A DNA stretch of 5,739 nucleotides, from the NCBI GenBank assembly GCA_030042755.1, contig JASHZC010000209.1, positions 1 through 5,739 on the forward strand. The letters run 5' to 3'. The translations under genes and the position numbers were made by a program. The notes below the pieces were generated by a model, which was not told the DNA's origin, did not search any database, and saw only the letters and a list, made by a program, of their open reading frames with translations. The DNA is from Vulcanimicrobiota bacterium (GTDB taxonomy: Bacteria; Eremiobacterota; Eremiobacteria; Baltobacterales; Baltobacteraceae). Below, in pieces: positions 1-5,739 of this stretch (its first letter is position 1; the number at the start of each line of letters is the position of its first letter).

Positions 1-1133
1 CCGTCGCACAAGCGTTGCAATCCAGTCAAACGGATTCCGCTGTCGAATATACGGTCGAGGACACGACCGGCCTACGCTTTGATGACGGCGATATCGTCGA
101 AGGGCGAAAGCGCACCGATACCTTCACGATCGCCGACGGGAACGTCGACGACGCGCACGTCGCTCGCGCAAAGAATATGGCGGATCCTTCAAACCTCGCG
201 AAATTTGTCGCGCAGACACTCGATAACGCGGAGGCCTCAGGCGCTAAGCAGACCTGGGTCGATCTCGTCGATCACGGCGGCGGCGACGGTGGCGGACTTG
301 AAACGCACACCGGCGCGGTGATGTCGATGCCCGACATGGCACAAGCCATTGCCGATGGCATCGCACTCCATGCCAAGGAACATCCCGAAGATGCCGGACG
401 CGTCGTCGACGGCGTTGTTGCAAATCAATGCCTCATGGACACGCTCGGATTCGCCGATGCGCTTTCGCGTGCAGGCGTAAAATATTTGGCCGCATCTCCG
501 GAGACGATGCTTTCCCCCGGCGTTCCCACGAGCGTCGCCGATACGATCGCACGCAGTGTCGACGATCCGTCCGCAATGGCGCGCGGCGTCGTGAAAGACG
601 TCATGGGCACACGCTACGAGCAGCCGGACGGCGAATCGTTTGGAACGGCGGCCGCTTTCGACGTTCTCGATCTATCGGCGGATAAGATCGCGAATGCCGA
701 GCGAGCGATCAAAACGTTCAACGATGCTGCTGCAGCCGATCGCACCGATCGCTCGACGATTCGCACCGACGTAGCGTCTGTCGAAGGCATGGTTCGCTTT
801 TCTCAAGCAACGCCGGACATGCCGTGGCATTCCGACCGTCCTGCGATCGCGATGTATGACAAGCTTGCGTCCGACACGAGCTTATCTTCGCAGCTGCGTG
901 ACGATGCTCGCGCCGCGGCCGATGCAACCCGCGGGCTGATCATGGCGCACAAAGAGTCGCGCGGCTTCGGTCCCTTCGATGGCTCGAGCTATGCTGACGC
1001 GGTTGGACCGACGGTTCACGCTCCCGTGACTCACAAGCAGATCGATCCCTGGGCCCGCGTCGGCGTGAGCGAAACGCACAACGACTTTTACGATGCGGTA
1101 GACCAGGCCAAATTCGTAGGTGCGCTGGCGTAG
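1..1133 (+). CDS. Clostripain-family (C11) cysteine peptidase, 5'-truncated
   Basis: This is a clan CD cysteine endopeptidase related to clostripain; characterised members cleave after basic residues. The frame is open to the left edge (first whole codon at base 3), so the start lies outside the window. The TTG at 15 is only the first possible start codon seen and is probably internal. Numbering from that codon, a DHGGG motif places the catalytic His at about residue 87, and an NQCLM motif followed by a KYLAASPET stretch places the catalytic Cys at about residue 139. The MADPSNLAKFV stretch at about 55-65 matches the family's usual 'GDP..L..F' helix before the His strand. The C-terminal part is helical and ends in a DFYDAVDQAKF segment like the usual C11 end. 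Missing upstream are the first core strand and any signal peptide, so cell location cannot be judged. Family assignment is firm. Specificity and auto-processing are unknown. Confidence 0.86.
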   Translation, partial: VAQALQSSQTDSAVEYTVEDTTGLRFDDGDIVEGRKRTDTFTIADGNVDDAHVARAKNMADPSNLAKFVAQTLDNAEASGAKQTWVDLVDHGGGDGGGLETHTGAVMSMPDMAQAIADGIALHAKEHPEDAGRVVDGVVANQCLMDTLGFADALSRAGVKYLAASPETMLSPGVPTSVADTIARSVDDPSAMARGVVKDVMGTRYEQPDGESFGTAAAFDVLDLSADKIANAERAIKTFNDAAAADRTDRSTIRTDVASVEGMVRFSQATPDMPWHSDRPAIAMYDKLASDTSLSSQLRDDARAAADATRGLIMAHKESRGFGPFDGSSYADAVGPTVHAPVTHKQIDPWARVGVSETHNDFYDAVDQAKFVGALA

Positions 1134-1139
1134 GCCGCC

Positions 1140-1169
1140 GCACACTTGGCCCATTTCCAGGAGTTGTGC
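1140..1169 (+). promoter_or_regulatory. Possible intercistronic hairpin ahead of the permease gene
   Basis: Bases 1140-1144 (GCACA) pair exactly with 1165-1169 (TGTGC), and 1145-1149 (CTTGG) pair with 1157-1161 (CCAGG) with one T-G wobble. This leaves a 3-base bulge (1162-1164) and a 7-base loop. The stem contains an AGGAG (1159-1163), the best Shine-Dalgarno-like string in the gap. It is followed directly by a 10-bp GC palindrome, CCGCCGGCGG (1169-1178). No T-run follows, so a classical intrinsic terminator is unlikely. An RNA structure that affects permease translation or processing of the two-gene message is possible but unproven. Confidence 0.3.
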
Positions 1170-1181
1170 CGCCGGCGGTAT

Positions 1182-2654
1182 ATGGGAACGATTGAAATGC
1201 TTTTCGGTCGTGTCAAACCGCTGGCACTTATCTTGGCCCAAGGCCATAACGAGGACCGTGGGCTGAAGCGTTCGCTCGGCCCATGGTCGTTAACCGCGAT
1301 GGGGATCGGCGCAATTATCGGGACGGGCATCTTCGTTTTCACCGGCGTTGCTTCTGCGACACGAGCGGGGCCGTCGATCACGATTTCATTCGTCGTCGCC
1401 GGCATCGTTAGCGCTCTCGCAGCGTTGTGTTACTGCGAAGTCTCGAGCAAAATTCCGATTTCCGGCAGCGCATATACGTACACGTATGCGACGTGGGGCG
1501 AAGTGCTCGCGTGGATCGTCGGCTGGGCGTTGGTGCTCGAATACGCACTTGGTGCGGCGACCGTAAGCGCCGGCTGGTCCGGTTATTTCGTGACGATTCT
1601 TGCCGCGTTCGGCGTGAATCTTCCGGTCGCATGGACGCACAGTGCTTGGGATGCGACTCCTGGAATTGCGAACGTTCCGGCCGCGTGTATCATCGTACTT
1701 CTCACGGCGCTGCTCATACGCGGAACGCGAGAATCGGGCGCCGTCAACGCGGTCATCATGGCGATCAAGGTCACCGTCGTTATCTTCTTCATCGTTCTTG
1801 GTGTCGGGCATATCACACCGGCCTACTATCATCTCCCGCCCGGTCCGCAAACTGGCTATGGCGGATATTTTCCGTTCGGAATCGTGGGAATGCTCGGCGG
1901 CGCGGCATTCAGTTTTTTTGCCTACATCGGATTCGACGCTGTCTCTACCGCAGCCGAAGAGGCCAAGAACCCCGCGCGCGATTTGCCGATCGGCATCATG
2001 ACAAGCCTTGTCGTGTGCACGATCCTCTACATCGTCGTGGTGGCCATCCTCAATGGCATGGTCCCGTTCTACAAGCTCAACGTGAACTCGCCCGTTGCGT
2101 TTGCGATGAGTTATGTCGGCCTGTCTTGGGCCGCGGTCATCATTTCTTTCGGCGCGATCGCGGGTCTCACCACTGTCATGTTGGTGATGATGTTCGGGCA
2201 AAGCCGCATCTTCTATGCGATGTCGCGTGATGGCCTGATCCCCAAAAGCTTTACCGCTCTTCATCCGGTGTGGCGAACGCCGTGGATCTCACAGCTTGTC
2301 TTCGGGCTCTTCATCGCCGCAGGTGGAGCGTTTTTCCCGATCTCAATTTTGGGATCGCTCACGAATATGGGCACGCTCGCCGCATTCATACTTACTTCAG
2401 CTGCCGTGCCGGTTCTGCGCCTACGGCATCCCGAGCTGAAATCGTCGTATGTCGTTCCGGGTGGGCCTTACGCGATTCCGATTCTTTCTGCCGTTTCTGC
2501 CCTGAGCTTGATGTATTTTCTGCGGGTCGGAACCCCCGTTGTGTGGGGGTTCTTCCCGCTCGTTTGGCTCGGTTTCATCATTTGGTTCGTGCTCGGGCAG
2601 ATCGTCTATTATTGCTACGGACGACGGAAGAGCGCGATCGCGAACCCGTCTTAG
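1182..2654 (+). CDS. APC-superfamily amino-acid permease, CAT (cationic amino acid transporter/YfnA-like) type
   Basis: This is an inner-membrane secondary transporter, probably importing amino acids with a cation gradient. From the ATG at 1182 it has 490 residues, a normal length for bacterial CAT proteins. TM1 carries the unwound-helix motif GIGAIIGTGIF (about 41-51). SGSAYTYTYATWGE follows TM2 (about 94-107). The segment from FSFFAYIGFD to NPARDLP (about 243-269) is the CAT-type signature after TM7. I count about 12-13 hydrophobic helices, the last near 454-479, then a short basic tail. Start choice: the frame is open back to a TTG at 1146, but family proteins begin shortly before an 'LF' + basic stretch, so ATG 1182 fits best. 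ATG 1197 (MLFGRVKP) is a real alternative with GGGAA 8 bases upstream. AGGAG at 1159-1163 is too far from 1182. It lies 48 bases after the peptidase stop and could be co-transcribed. Substrate cannot be read from sequence; the CAT type includes basic and other amino acids. Confidence 0.93.
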   Translation: MGTIEMLFGRVKPLALILAQGHNEDRGLKRSLGPWSLTAMGIGAIIGTGIFVFTGVASATRAGPSITISFVVAGIVSALAALCYCEVSSKIPISGSAYTYTYATWGEVLAWIVGWALVLEYALGAATVSAGWSGYFVTILAAFGVNLPVAWTHSAWDATPGIANVPAACIIVLLTALLIRGTRESGAVNAVIMAIKVTVVIFFIVLGVGHITPAYYHLPPGPQTGYGGYFPFGIVGMLGGAAFSFFAYIGFDAVSTAAEEAKNPARDLPIGIMTSLVVCTILYIVVVAILNGMVPFYKLNVNSPVAFAMSYVGLSWAAVIISFGAIAGLTTVMLVMMFGQSRIFYAMSRDGLIPKSFTALHPVWRTPWISQLVFGLFIAAGGAFFPISILGSLTNMGTLAAFILTSAAVPVLRLRHPELKSSYVVPGGPYAIPILSAVSALSLMYFLRVGTPVVWGFFPLVWLGFIIWFVLGQIVYYCYGRRKSAIANPS

Positions 2655-2667
2655 GGAAGCTCCCTAG
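2651..2667. terminator. Small hairpin spanning both convergent stop codons
   Basis: TAGGGA (2652-2657), loop AGC (2658-2660) and TCCCTA (2661-2666) form a perfect 6-bp stem, extendable by one T-G pair. The left arm begins with the permease stop TAG (2652-2654). The right arm ends with the reverse complement of the metallopeptidase stop (2664-2666). It is the only structure between the two converging genes, so it is the natural candidate for a two-way transcription end. The stem is short and neither side has a T-run, so intrinsic termination is doubtful; it may only weakly pause polymerase. Confidence 0.35.
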
Positions 2668-5216
2668 ATCGGTAGCGTCAGATACGGCGACGACAGCGCC
2701 TTGTCGGCAATCGCTTCGAGCGTTTCGAGATGTCCTCTCGCAAGCTCGTCGAGATGTCCTTTGGCAATCGTGGCGGCGGCATCATGACGGAGATCTTCGA
2801 GTTGCACGCGGGCGAGTGCCCGCGCGTCGCTCGGCGTTCCGGTATCCGGGAACGTCACCATCTGCGCAAGGAAGATCGTGTACGCTTGCTGCAGGTTGCG
2901 CCGTATCAGGCCTTCGTGCACGAACGATCCGTTATTGATGCTTCCGTAGATACCGTCGCGCGTCCAATCGAACAGGTCGGTCAACGTCATCGTTGCACCG
3001 GGACCGTATTTCGTCGAAAGATCGTCGATGCGTTGCATGCGCAGCGGCGAGAAGAGCTCGTTCAGCACCGATCGCTGGGCCGCGAGCACCACGGCGGCGA
3101 CGGAGACGTCGTGCCGCGGAGTCGGGCTGTACGACCACGTCGCATCCACCGAAAGCGAACTGACCTCGGAATAGGTCAACGTGTCGAGTACCTTTGGATT
3201 GAAATGCCAGGCACCGTCCGAGAAGAGGCCGCTAACCAGCTGCGCGAAAGCCGCGCGTTCCGTCGCCAGCGAGACCGGCGTTAGCGGCGCGGTCGCTCCG
3301 GGATCTCCCTTGTCGGCACGAGAGATGTATTCGCCGCCGATGGTATGGGCCGGCATGATGGCGCAGCGAAGATCGAGCCGCAGCGGCAGCAAGAATGCTG
3401 CACGAGCCTCGTCGTACGGCATTCCCGGTTCGGGGAAGCGGCGGTCCACGCCGTTCATGAGCGAACGCATCAGTGACATCTGCGTCTGGCACCATGCCAG
3501 CGGTTTGTTCGTGAGGTCGTCGGTGACGACGCGCGGATCGATTCCGTGACCCGTTCCAAAGCTGTCGGCATCCTCATCGCTTGCAAAGCGATACCGCGGA
3601 TCCGACCAGCGTGACGCCCAAGCGCGCAAGACGGGCAGTTCTTGCTCGGGTGTCGTCACATTGGGAATGTATCCATACCCGTAGCGAACCGCGTAATAGT
3701 CATATGGCCCGAGCACGAGTTGGTCGTAATCGCCATTCGGCGTGCCCTTCGGCCAAATGTTCGTCGGGTTGTATTCCATCACCGAGCTGGCGATGCCGTA
3801 GCGCGACGTAAAGGCTTTGCTCTGCACGTCTTGCGCCGTATAGGCCATCGAGCCGATGAAGTTGTGTTGCAAGCCGAGATCGTGCCCAGACTCATGCAGG
3901 AGTACCGAGCGCACGAAGTCCTCGGTGTACGCCTGTTCGGCGGCTTGCGAATCGGGTAGGCCGCGCGCCGGCGCGATCACGTACTTGTAGATGAGCCGGC
4001 CGCCGATACCTTCGATCGCATCGAAGTTGACACCGACATTCAGTTCTTCGCCCGTACGCGGATCGGTGATGAGCAACGCCTCCGCGCCGTATTGCGGGCT
4101 GCTCGTATCGACCCAGCGCACCATGTTGTGACGAATATCCTCGGGGTCCCAGGTCGGGTCGTTCGGCTGCTGTTCGACCTCGATCGCATTGAGAATGCCG
4201 ACCTTGACAAATGCGTTGTTCCACGTCAGCAATGCCTTGCGAACCGTGTCGCGGTACTGAACCGGAATGTCGTTACTCAAATAGAACACGATGGGGTTCG
4301 CGGCCGTGACCGGCGCAGCGGATGTCCGCGGGCCGAAATTCCAGCGGGTAATATAATGAATGTCGCGGCGCAGCTCGCGGTCGGTTGAAAAATTGATCAG
4401 CGGTTGCGAGAAATATCCTACGCGTGGATCGTAGATGCGCGGGACGTAGCCGTCGTTCGGCGCTGCAATGAGATTGTAGGTCATCTTGACTTCGACGTTG
4501 CGAGGATCCGGCGCATTGTCGAGAGCAGCTCCGGCAGTCGACGTCCACGTCTGGTCAACCGTCAAGATGTCATTCTGCGGAAACGCTTTGTTCTTCGCGA
4601 AAAACGACTTGGTCGGATCGAGATGATACGCCGACAACGGATTTCTGGAAGCAAACCGTAGCGACGAAGCCAGGTCGCCGATGTCTTGCAAGAACGTCGC
4701 AGCCGAGATCACGACGCGCTTGTCGTCTTGCGCGGAAATCGGCACGACCGCGATCACCGAACTTGGCAGCGACTCGCCCACGCCTTCCGATTCGGGAGAG
4801 TCCGGAGCCGTGCGTGCGTAGGTATTCGGCCAGCGCAGCACGATCGAATTTCCGTATCGTTCGAAATGAATGATACGCGCCGGCGCAACGTATGGCTCGC
4901 CCGGTGCGGGCCCGAAGCCGCCAAACCCGCTTGCGGGAACCGACGTCTCGATGAAATCGACACCGAGTTGCGAGTTCTGCACCTCGAGGTATACGCTGCC
5001 GTCTTTCTCGATGATCGGGAAGAGACCGGGCTGGATCGTCGCGCCCTTCGTAAACGTGTCGTACGCAGCGGGCGATTTGGAGGCGGCGGCAGCCGCGGCC
5101 GCAGCAGAAGCGGCGGCCGGTGCCGCGCCCGATGAACGGGGTGTTTGCGCCTGCGCGCATGGCGGGACCAAAAGGAATAGTCCCGCGATCAGCGAGACAA
5201 CGAAACGACGTTGCAT
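2664..5216 (-). CDS. Exported metzincin-like zinc metallopeptidase (DUF5118/DUF5117/DUF4953 architecture)
   Basis: This is a predicted secreted or periplasmic zinc endopeptidase of 850 residues. Residues 1-23 are a Sec signal peptide (MQRRF, hydrophobic core, cleavage likely after AQA at 23). Next is an Ala/Ser/Pro linker (about 28-51) with eight consecutive alanines. Residues about 55-90 ([16 protein letters not shown]) resemble DUF5118. About 90-295 resembles DUF5117, including [11 protein letters not shown] at 260-270. The DUF4953-like catalytic part begins near [11 protein letters not shown] (308-318). The zinc site is [11 protein letters not shown], with H441, H445 and H451 as ligands and E442 as general base. 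A Met-turn SSVMEYN follows with M480. [13 protein letters not shown] (503-515) and [13 protein letters not shown] (626-638) fit the family, and the end is helical. The zinc ligands, base and Met-turn are all present, so it should be active. Start: the frame is open to 5333, but ATG 5216 has GGAGG six bases upstream and begins the signal peptide. C576 and C618 could form a disulfide. Substrate is unknown. Confidence 0.92.
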   Translation of the reverse strand: MQRRFVVSLIAGLFLLVPPCAQAQTPRSSGAAPAAASAAAAAAAASKSPAAYDTFTKGATIQPGLFPIIEKDGSVYLEVQNSQLGVDFIETSVPASGFGGFGPAPGEPYVAPARIIHFERYGNSIVLRWPNTYARTAPDSPESEGVGESLPSSVIAVVPISAQDDKRVVISAATFLQDIGDLASSLRFASRNPLSAYHLDPTKSFFAKNKAFPQNDILTVDQTWTSTAGAALDNAPDPRNVEVKMTYNLIAAPNDGYVPRIYDPRVGYFSQPLINFSTDRELRRDIHYITRWNFGPRTSAAPVTAANPIVFYLSNDIPVQYRDTVRKALLTWNNAFVKVGILNAIEVEQQPNDPTWDPEDIRHNMVRWVDTSSPQYGAEALLITDPRTGEELNVGVNFDAIEGIGGRLIYKYVIAPARGLPDSQAAEQAYTEDFVRSVLLHESGHDLGLQHNFIGSMAYTAQDVQSKAFTSRYGIASSVMEYNPTNIWPKGTPNGDYDQLVLGPYDYYAVRYGYGYIPNVTTPEQELPVLRAWASRWSDPRYRFASDEDADSFGTGHGIDPRVVTDDLTNKPLAWCQTQMSLMRSLMNGVDRRFPEPGMPYDEARAAFLLPLRLDLRCAIMPAHTIGGEYISRADKGDPGATAPLTPVSLATERAAFAQLVSGLFSDGAWHFNPKVLDTLTYSEVSSLSVDATWSYSPTPRHDVSVAAVVLAAQRSVLNELFSPLRMQRIDDLSTKYGPGATMTLTDLFDWTRDGIYGSINNGSFVHEGLIRRNLQQAYTIFLAQMVTFPDTGTPSDARALARVQLEDLRHDAAATIAKGHLDELARGHLETLEAIADKALSSPYLTLPI
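5081..5130 (-). repeat. GCC/GCG-rich low-complexity tract coding a poly-alanine linker
   Basis: The stretch is dominated by GCN alanine codons in the metallopeptidase frame. It codes alanines with scattered Ser and Pro between the signal peptide and the first folded domain, including eight alanines in a row (residues 38-45, bases 5082-5105). GCG, GCC and GCA are mixed, so it is not a perfect triplet repeat. Such linkers are common after signal peptides in GC-rich bacteria. Length variation between strains is plausible. Confidence 0.7.
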
Positions 5217-5292
5217 CGAAAACCTCCGTGATGGTTGGAGCACGATTAGGGATGCAAGGCGCTTTTCCCGCTCGACGGGAAGTGCAGTGAAC
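5217..5292. promoter_or_regulatory. Divergent intergenic region with inverted repeat
   Basis: These 76 bases separate the start codons of the metallopeptidase (-) and acyl-CoA dehydrogenase (+) genes, so they should hold at least part of both promoters. I could not find a convincing -35/-10 pair on either strand. The clear element is a perfect 6-bp inverted repeat, TTCCCG (5265-5270) and CGGGAA (5276-5281), with a 5-base centre. Its right arm overlaps GGGAAG (5277-5282), the likely weak Shine-Dalgarno of the + strand gene. It could be an operator half-site pair or a leader hairpin. Confidence 0.45.
5223..5227 (-). promoter_or_regulatory. Shine-Dalgarno site of the zinc metallopeptidase gene
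   Basis: CCTCC on the + strand reads GGAGG on the - strand, six bases (TTTTCG) before the ATG at 5216. It is the strongest ribosome-binding site in the window. It decides the start in favour of the 850-residue protein with an intact signal peptide, over the longer open frame that would overlap the divergent gene. Confidence 0.85.
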
Positions 5293-5739
5293 ATGGCACA
5301 GCCTCCCCTCCATGAACGCCTCCGCGAATTCATGCACGAATTCGTCTATCCAAACGAGGCGCGTTACGCGCAAGAACTGCAAGCCGGTCAAACGCGTTGG
5401 ACTCAGCCCGGGATCATGGAAGAGCTCAAATCGCGCGCGCAATCGCTTGGCCTGTGGAACCTCTTTCTGCCCGAGCCCGAGTACGGTGCCGGCCTCTCAA
5501 ATCGCGAGTACGCACCACTCTGTGAGTTGATGGGGACCTCGCCCATTGCACCTGAGGTCTTCAACTGCAATCCACCCGACACCGGGAACATGGAGGTGCT
5601 GGCGCGATACGGCTCGCCCGAGCAACGCGAACGATGGCTCGAGCCGCTATTGCGCGGTGAGATTCGCAGCGGCTTCTCGATGACCGAGCCGGGAACGGGA
5701 TCGTCCGATGCGACCAACATTTCGGCATCGATCGTTCGC
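5293..5739 (+). CDS. Acyl-CoA dehydrogenase, ACAD10/11-like, 3'-truncated
   Basis: This is an FAD-dependent acyl-CoA dehydrogenase that introduces the alpha-beta double bond in an acyl-CoA and passes electrons to an electron-transfer flavoprotein. Only the first 149 codons are present; the frame stays open to the right edge. The N-terminal helical domain is recognisable: [17 protein letters not shown] (about 9-25), then [19 protein letters not shown] (52-70), [18 protein letters not shown] (90-107) and [16 protein letters not shown] (128-143). The last is the first acyl-CoA dehydrogenase signature, with the extra Ser and DATN continuation typical of ACAD10/11-type enzymes. The catalytic base and most of the FAD site lie beyond the window. 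The start is ATG 5293: it aligns with family N-termini and has GGGAAG ten bases upstream. It is divergent from the metallopeptidase. The ACAD10/11 type often handles longer or modified acyl chains, but chain-length preference cannot be judged here. No kinase domain precedes it, unlike animal ACAD10/11. Confidence 0.92.
   Translation, partial: MAQPPLHERLREFMHEFVYPNEARYAQELQAGQTRWTQPGIMEELKSRAQSLGLWNLFLPEPEYGAGLSNREYAPLCELMGTSPIAPEVFNCNPPDTGNMEVLARYGSPEQRERWLEPLLRGEIRSGFSMTEPGTGSSDATNISASIVR

Noticed and set aside
1386..2264. Long open frame (292 codons) antisense to the permease
   Set aside because: Its product is rich in Asp, His and Arg with no recognisable domain; it is a shadow of GC-rich codon use in the well-supported permease gene.
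2270..2938. Open + strand frame of 222 codons crossing the permease 3' end and the convergent junction
   Set aside because: It is out of frame with the permease, antisense to the metallopeptidase, Arg/Ser-rich and domainless; an apparent frame only.
5145..5216. Lipoprotein signal (Cys at residue 20) in the metallopeptidase
   Set aside because: The residues before the Cys are V-P-P, which do not fit a lipobox; the AQA site at 21-23 fits ordinary signal peptidase I cleavage.
5217..5333. N-terminal extension of the metallopeptidase by 39 residues to a start at 5333
   Set aside because: It would put an Arg-rich non-signal segment before a clear signal peptide, ignore the GGAGG six bases before ATG 5216, and overlap the acyl-CoA dehydrogenase start.
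5326..5346. Closely spaced repeated GAATTC hexamers
   Set aside because: They lie inside the conserved N-terminal helix of the acyl-CoA dehydrogenase (REFMHEFV) and are explained by its coding sequence.
4570..5442. Open frame of 290 codons on the - strand overlapping the metallopeptidase 5' end and the acyl-CoA dehydrogenase
   Set aside because: It is an alternative frame of two firmly identified genes; the product is Arg/Cys-rich without a domain.
1..5739. Mobile element, CRISPR array, toxin-antitoxin, defence or RNA-gene signal
   Set aside because: No terminal repeats, spaced direct repeats, transposase/integrase motifs, tRNA-like folds or small toxin-like genes were seen; nearly all bases belong to four ordinary genes.

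Overview
This is a GC-rich bacterial chromosomal window with four protein-coding genes and very little non-coding DNA. Two genes are cut by the window edges. I see no rRNA, tRNA, CRISPR array, insertion sequence, phage gene or attachment site. The taxon cannot be fixed from this sequence. GC-rich codon use, a Sec-exported DUF5117/DUF4953 zinc peptidase, a clostripain-type peptidase and an ACAD10/11-like acyl-CoA dehydrogenase together suggest a free-living heterotroph from a soil or environmental phylum. Eremiobacterota (WPS-2) or Acidobacteriota-like groups are guesses, not results.

Layout, left to right. (1) The 3' part of a clostripain-family (C11) cysteine peptidase gene on the + strand, with its His/Cys dyad visible. 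(2) After a 48-base gap filled by potential RNA structure, a + strand APC-superfamily amino-acid permease of the cationic amino acid transporter (CAT/YfnA) type. (3) Converging on it, with only 9 bases between the two stop codons, a large - strand gene for an exported metzincin-like zinc metallopeptidase of 850 residues. (4) Divergent from that gene across a 76-base shared upstream region, the 5' part of a + strand acyl-CoA dehydrogenase gene that runs off the right edge.

Functionally, two unrelated peptidases flank an amino-acid importer, and a flavin-dependent acyl-CoA oxidation enzyme follows. One reading is a protein-scavenging neighbourhood: extracytoplasmic protein breakdown, uptake of the released amino acids, and oxidation of acyl-CoA. 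The gene orientations do not make one operon, so this link is only an inference. I found no convincing new biological system. The points most worth a second look are small: a hairpin holding both convergent stop codons, a possible structured leader before the permease, an inverted repeat in the divergent intergenic region, and an unusual Gly/Asp-rich loop after the catalytic His of the C11 peptidase.
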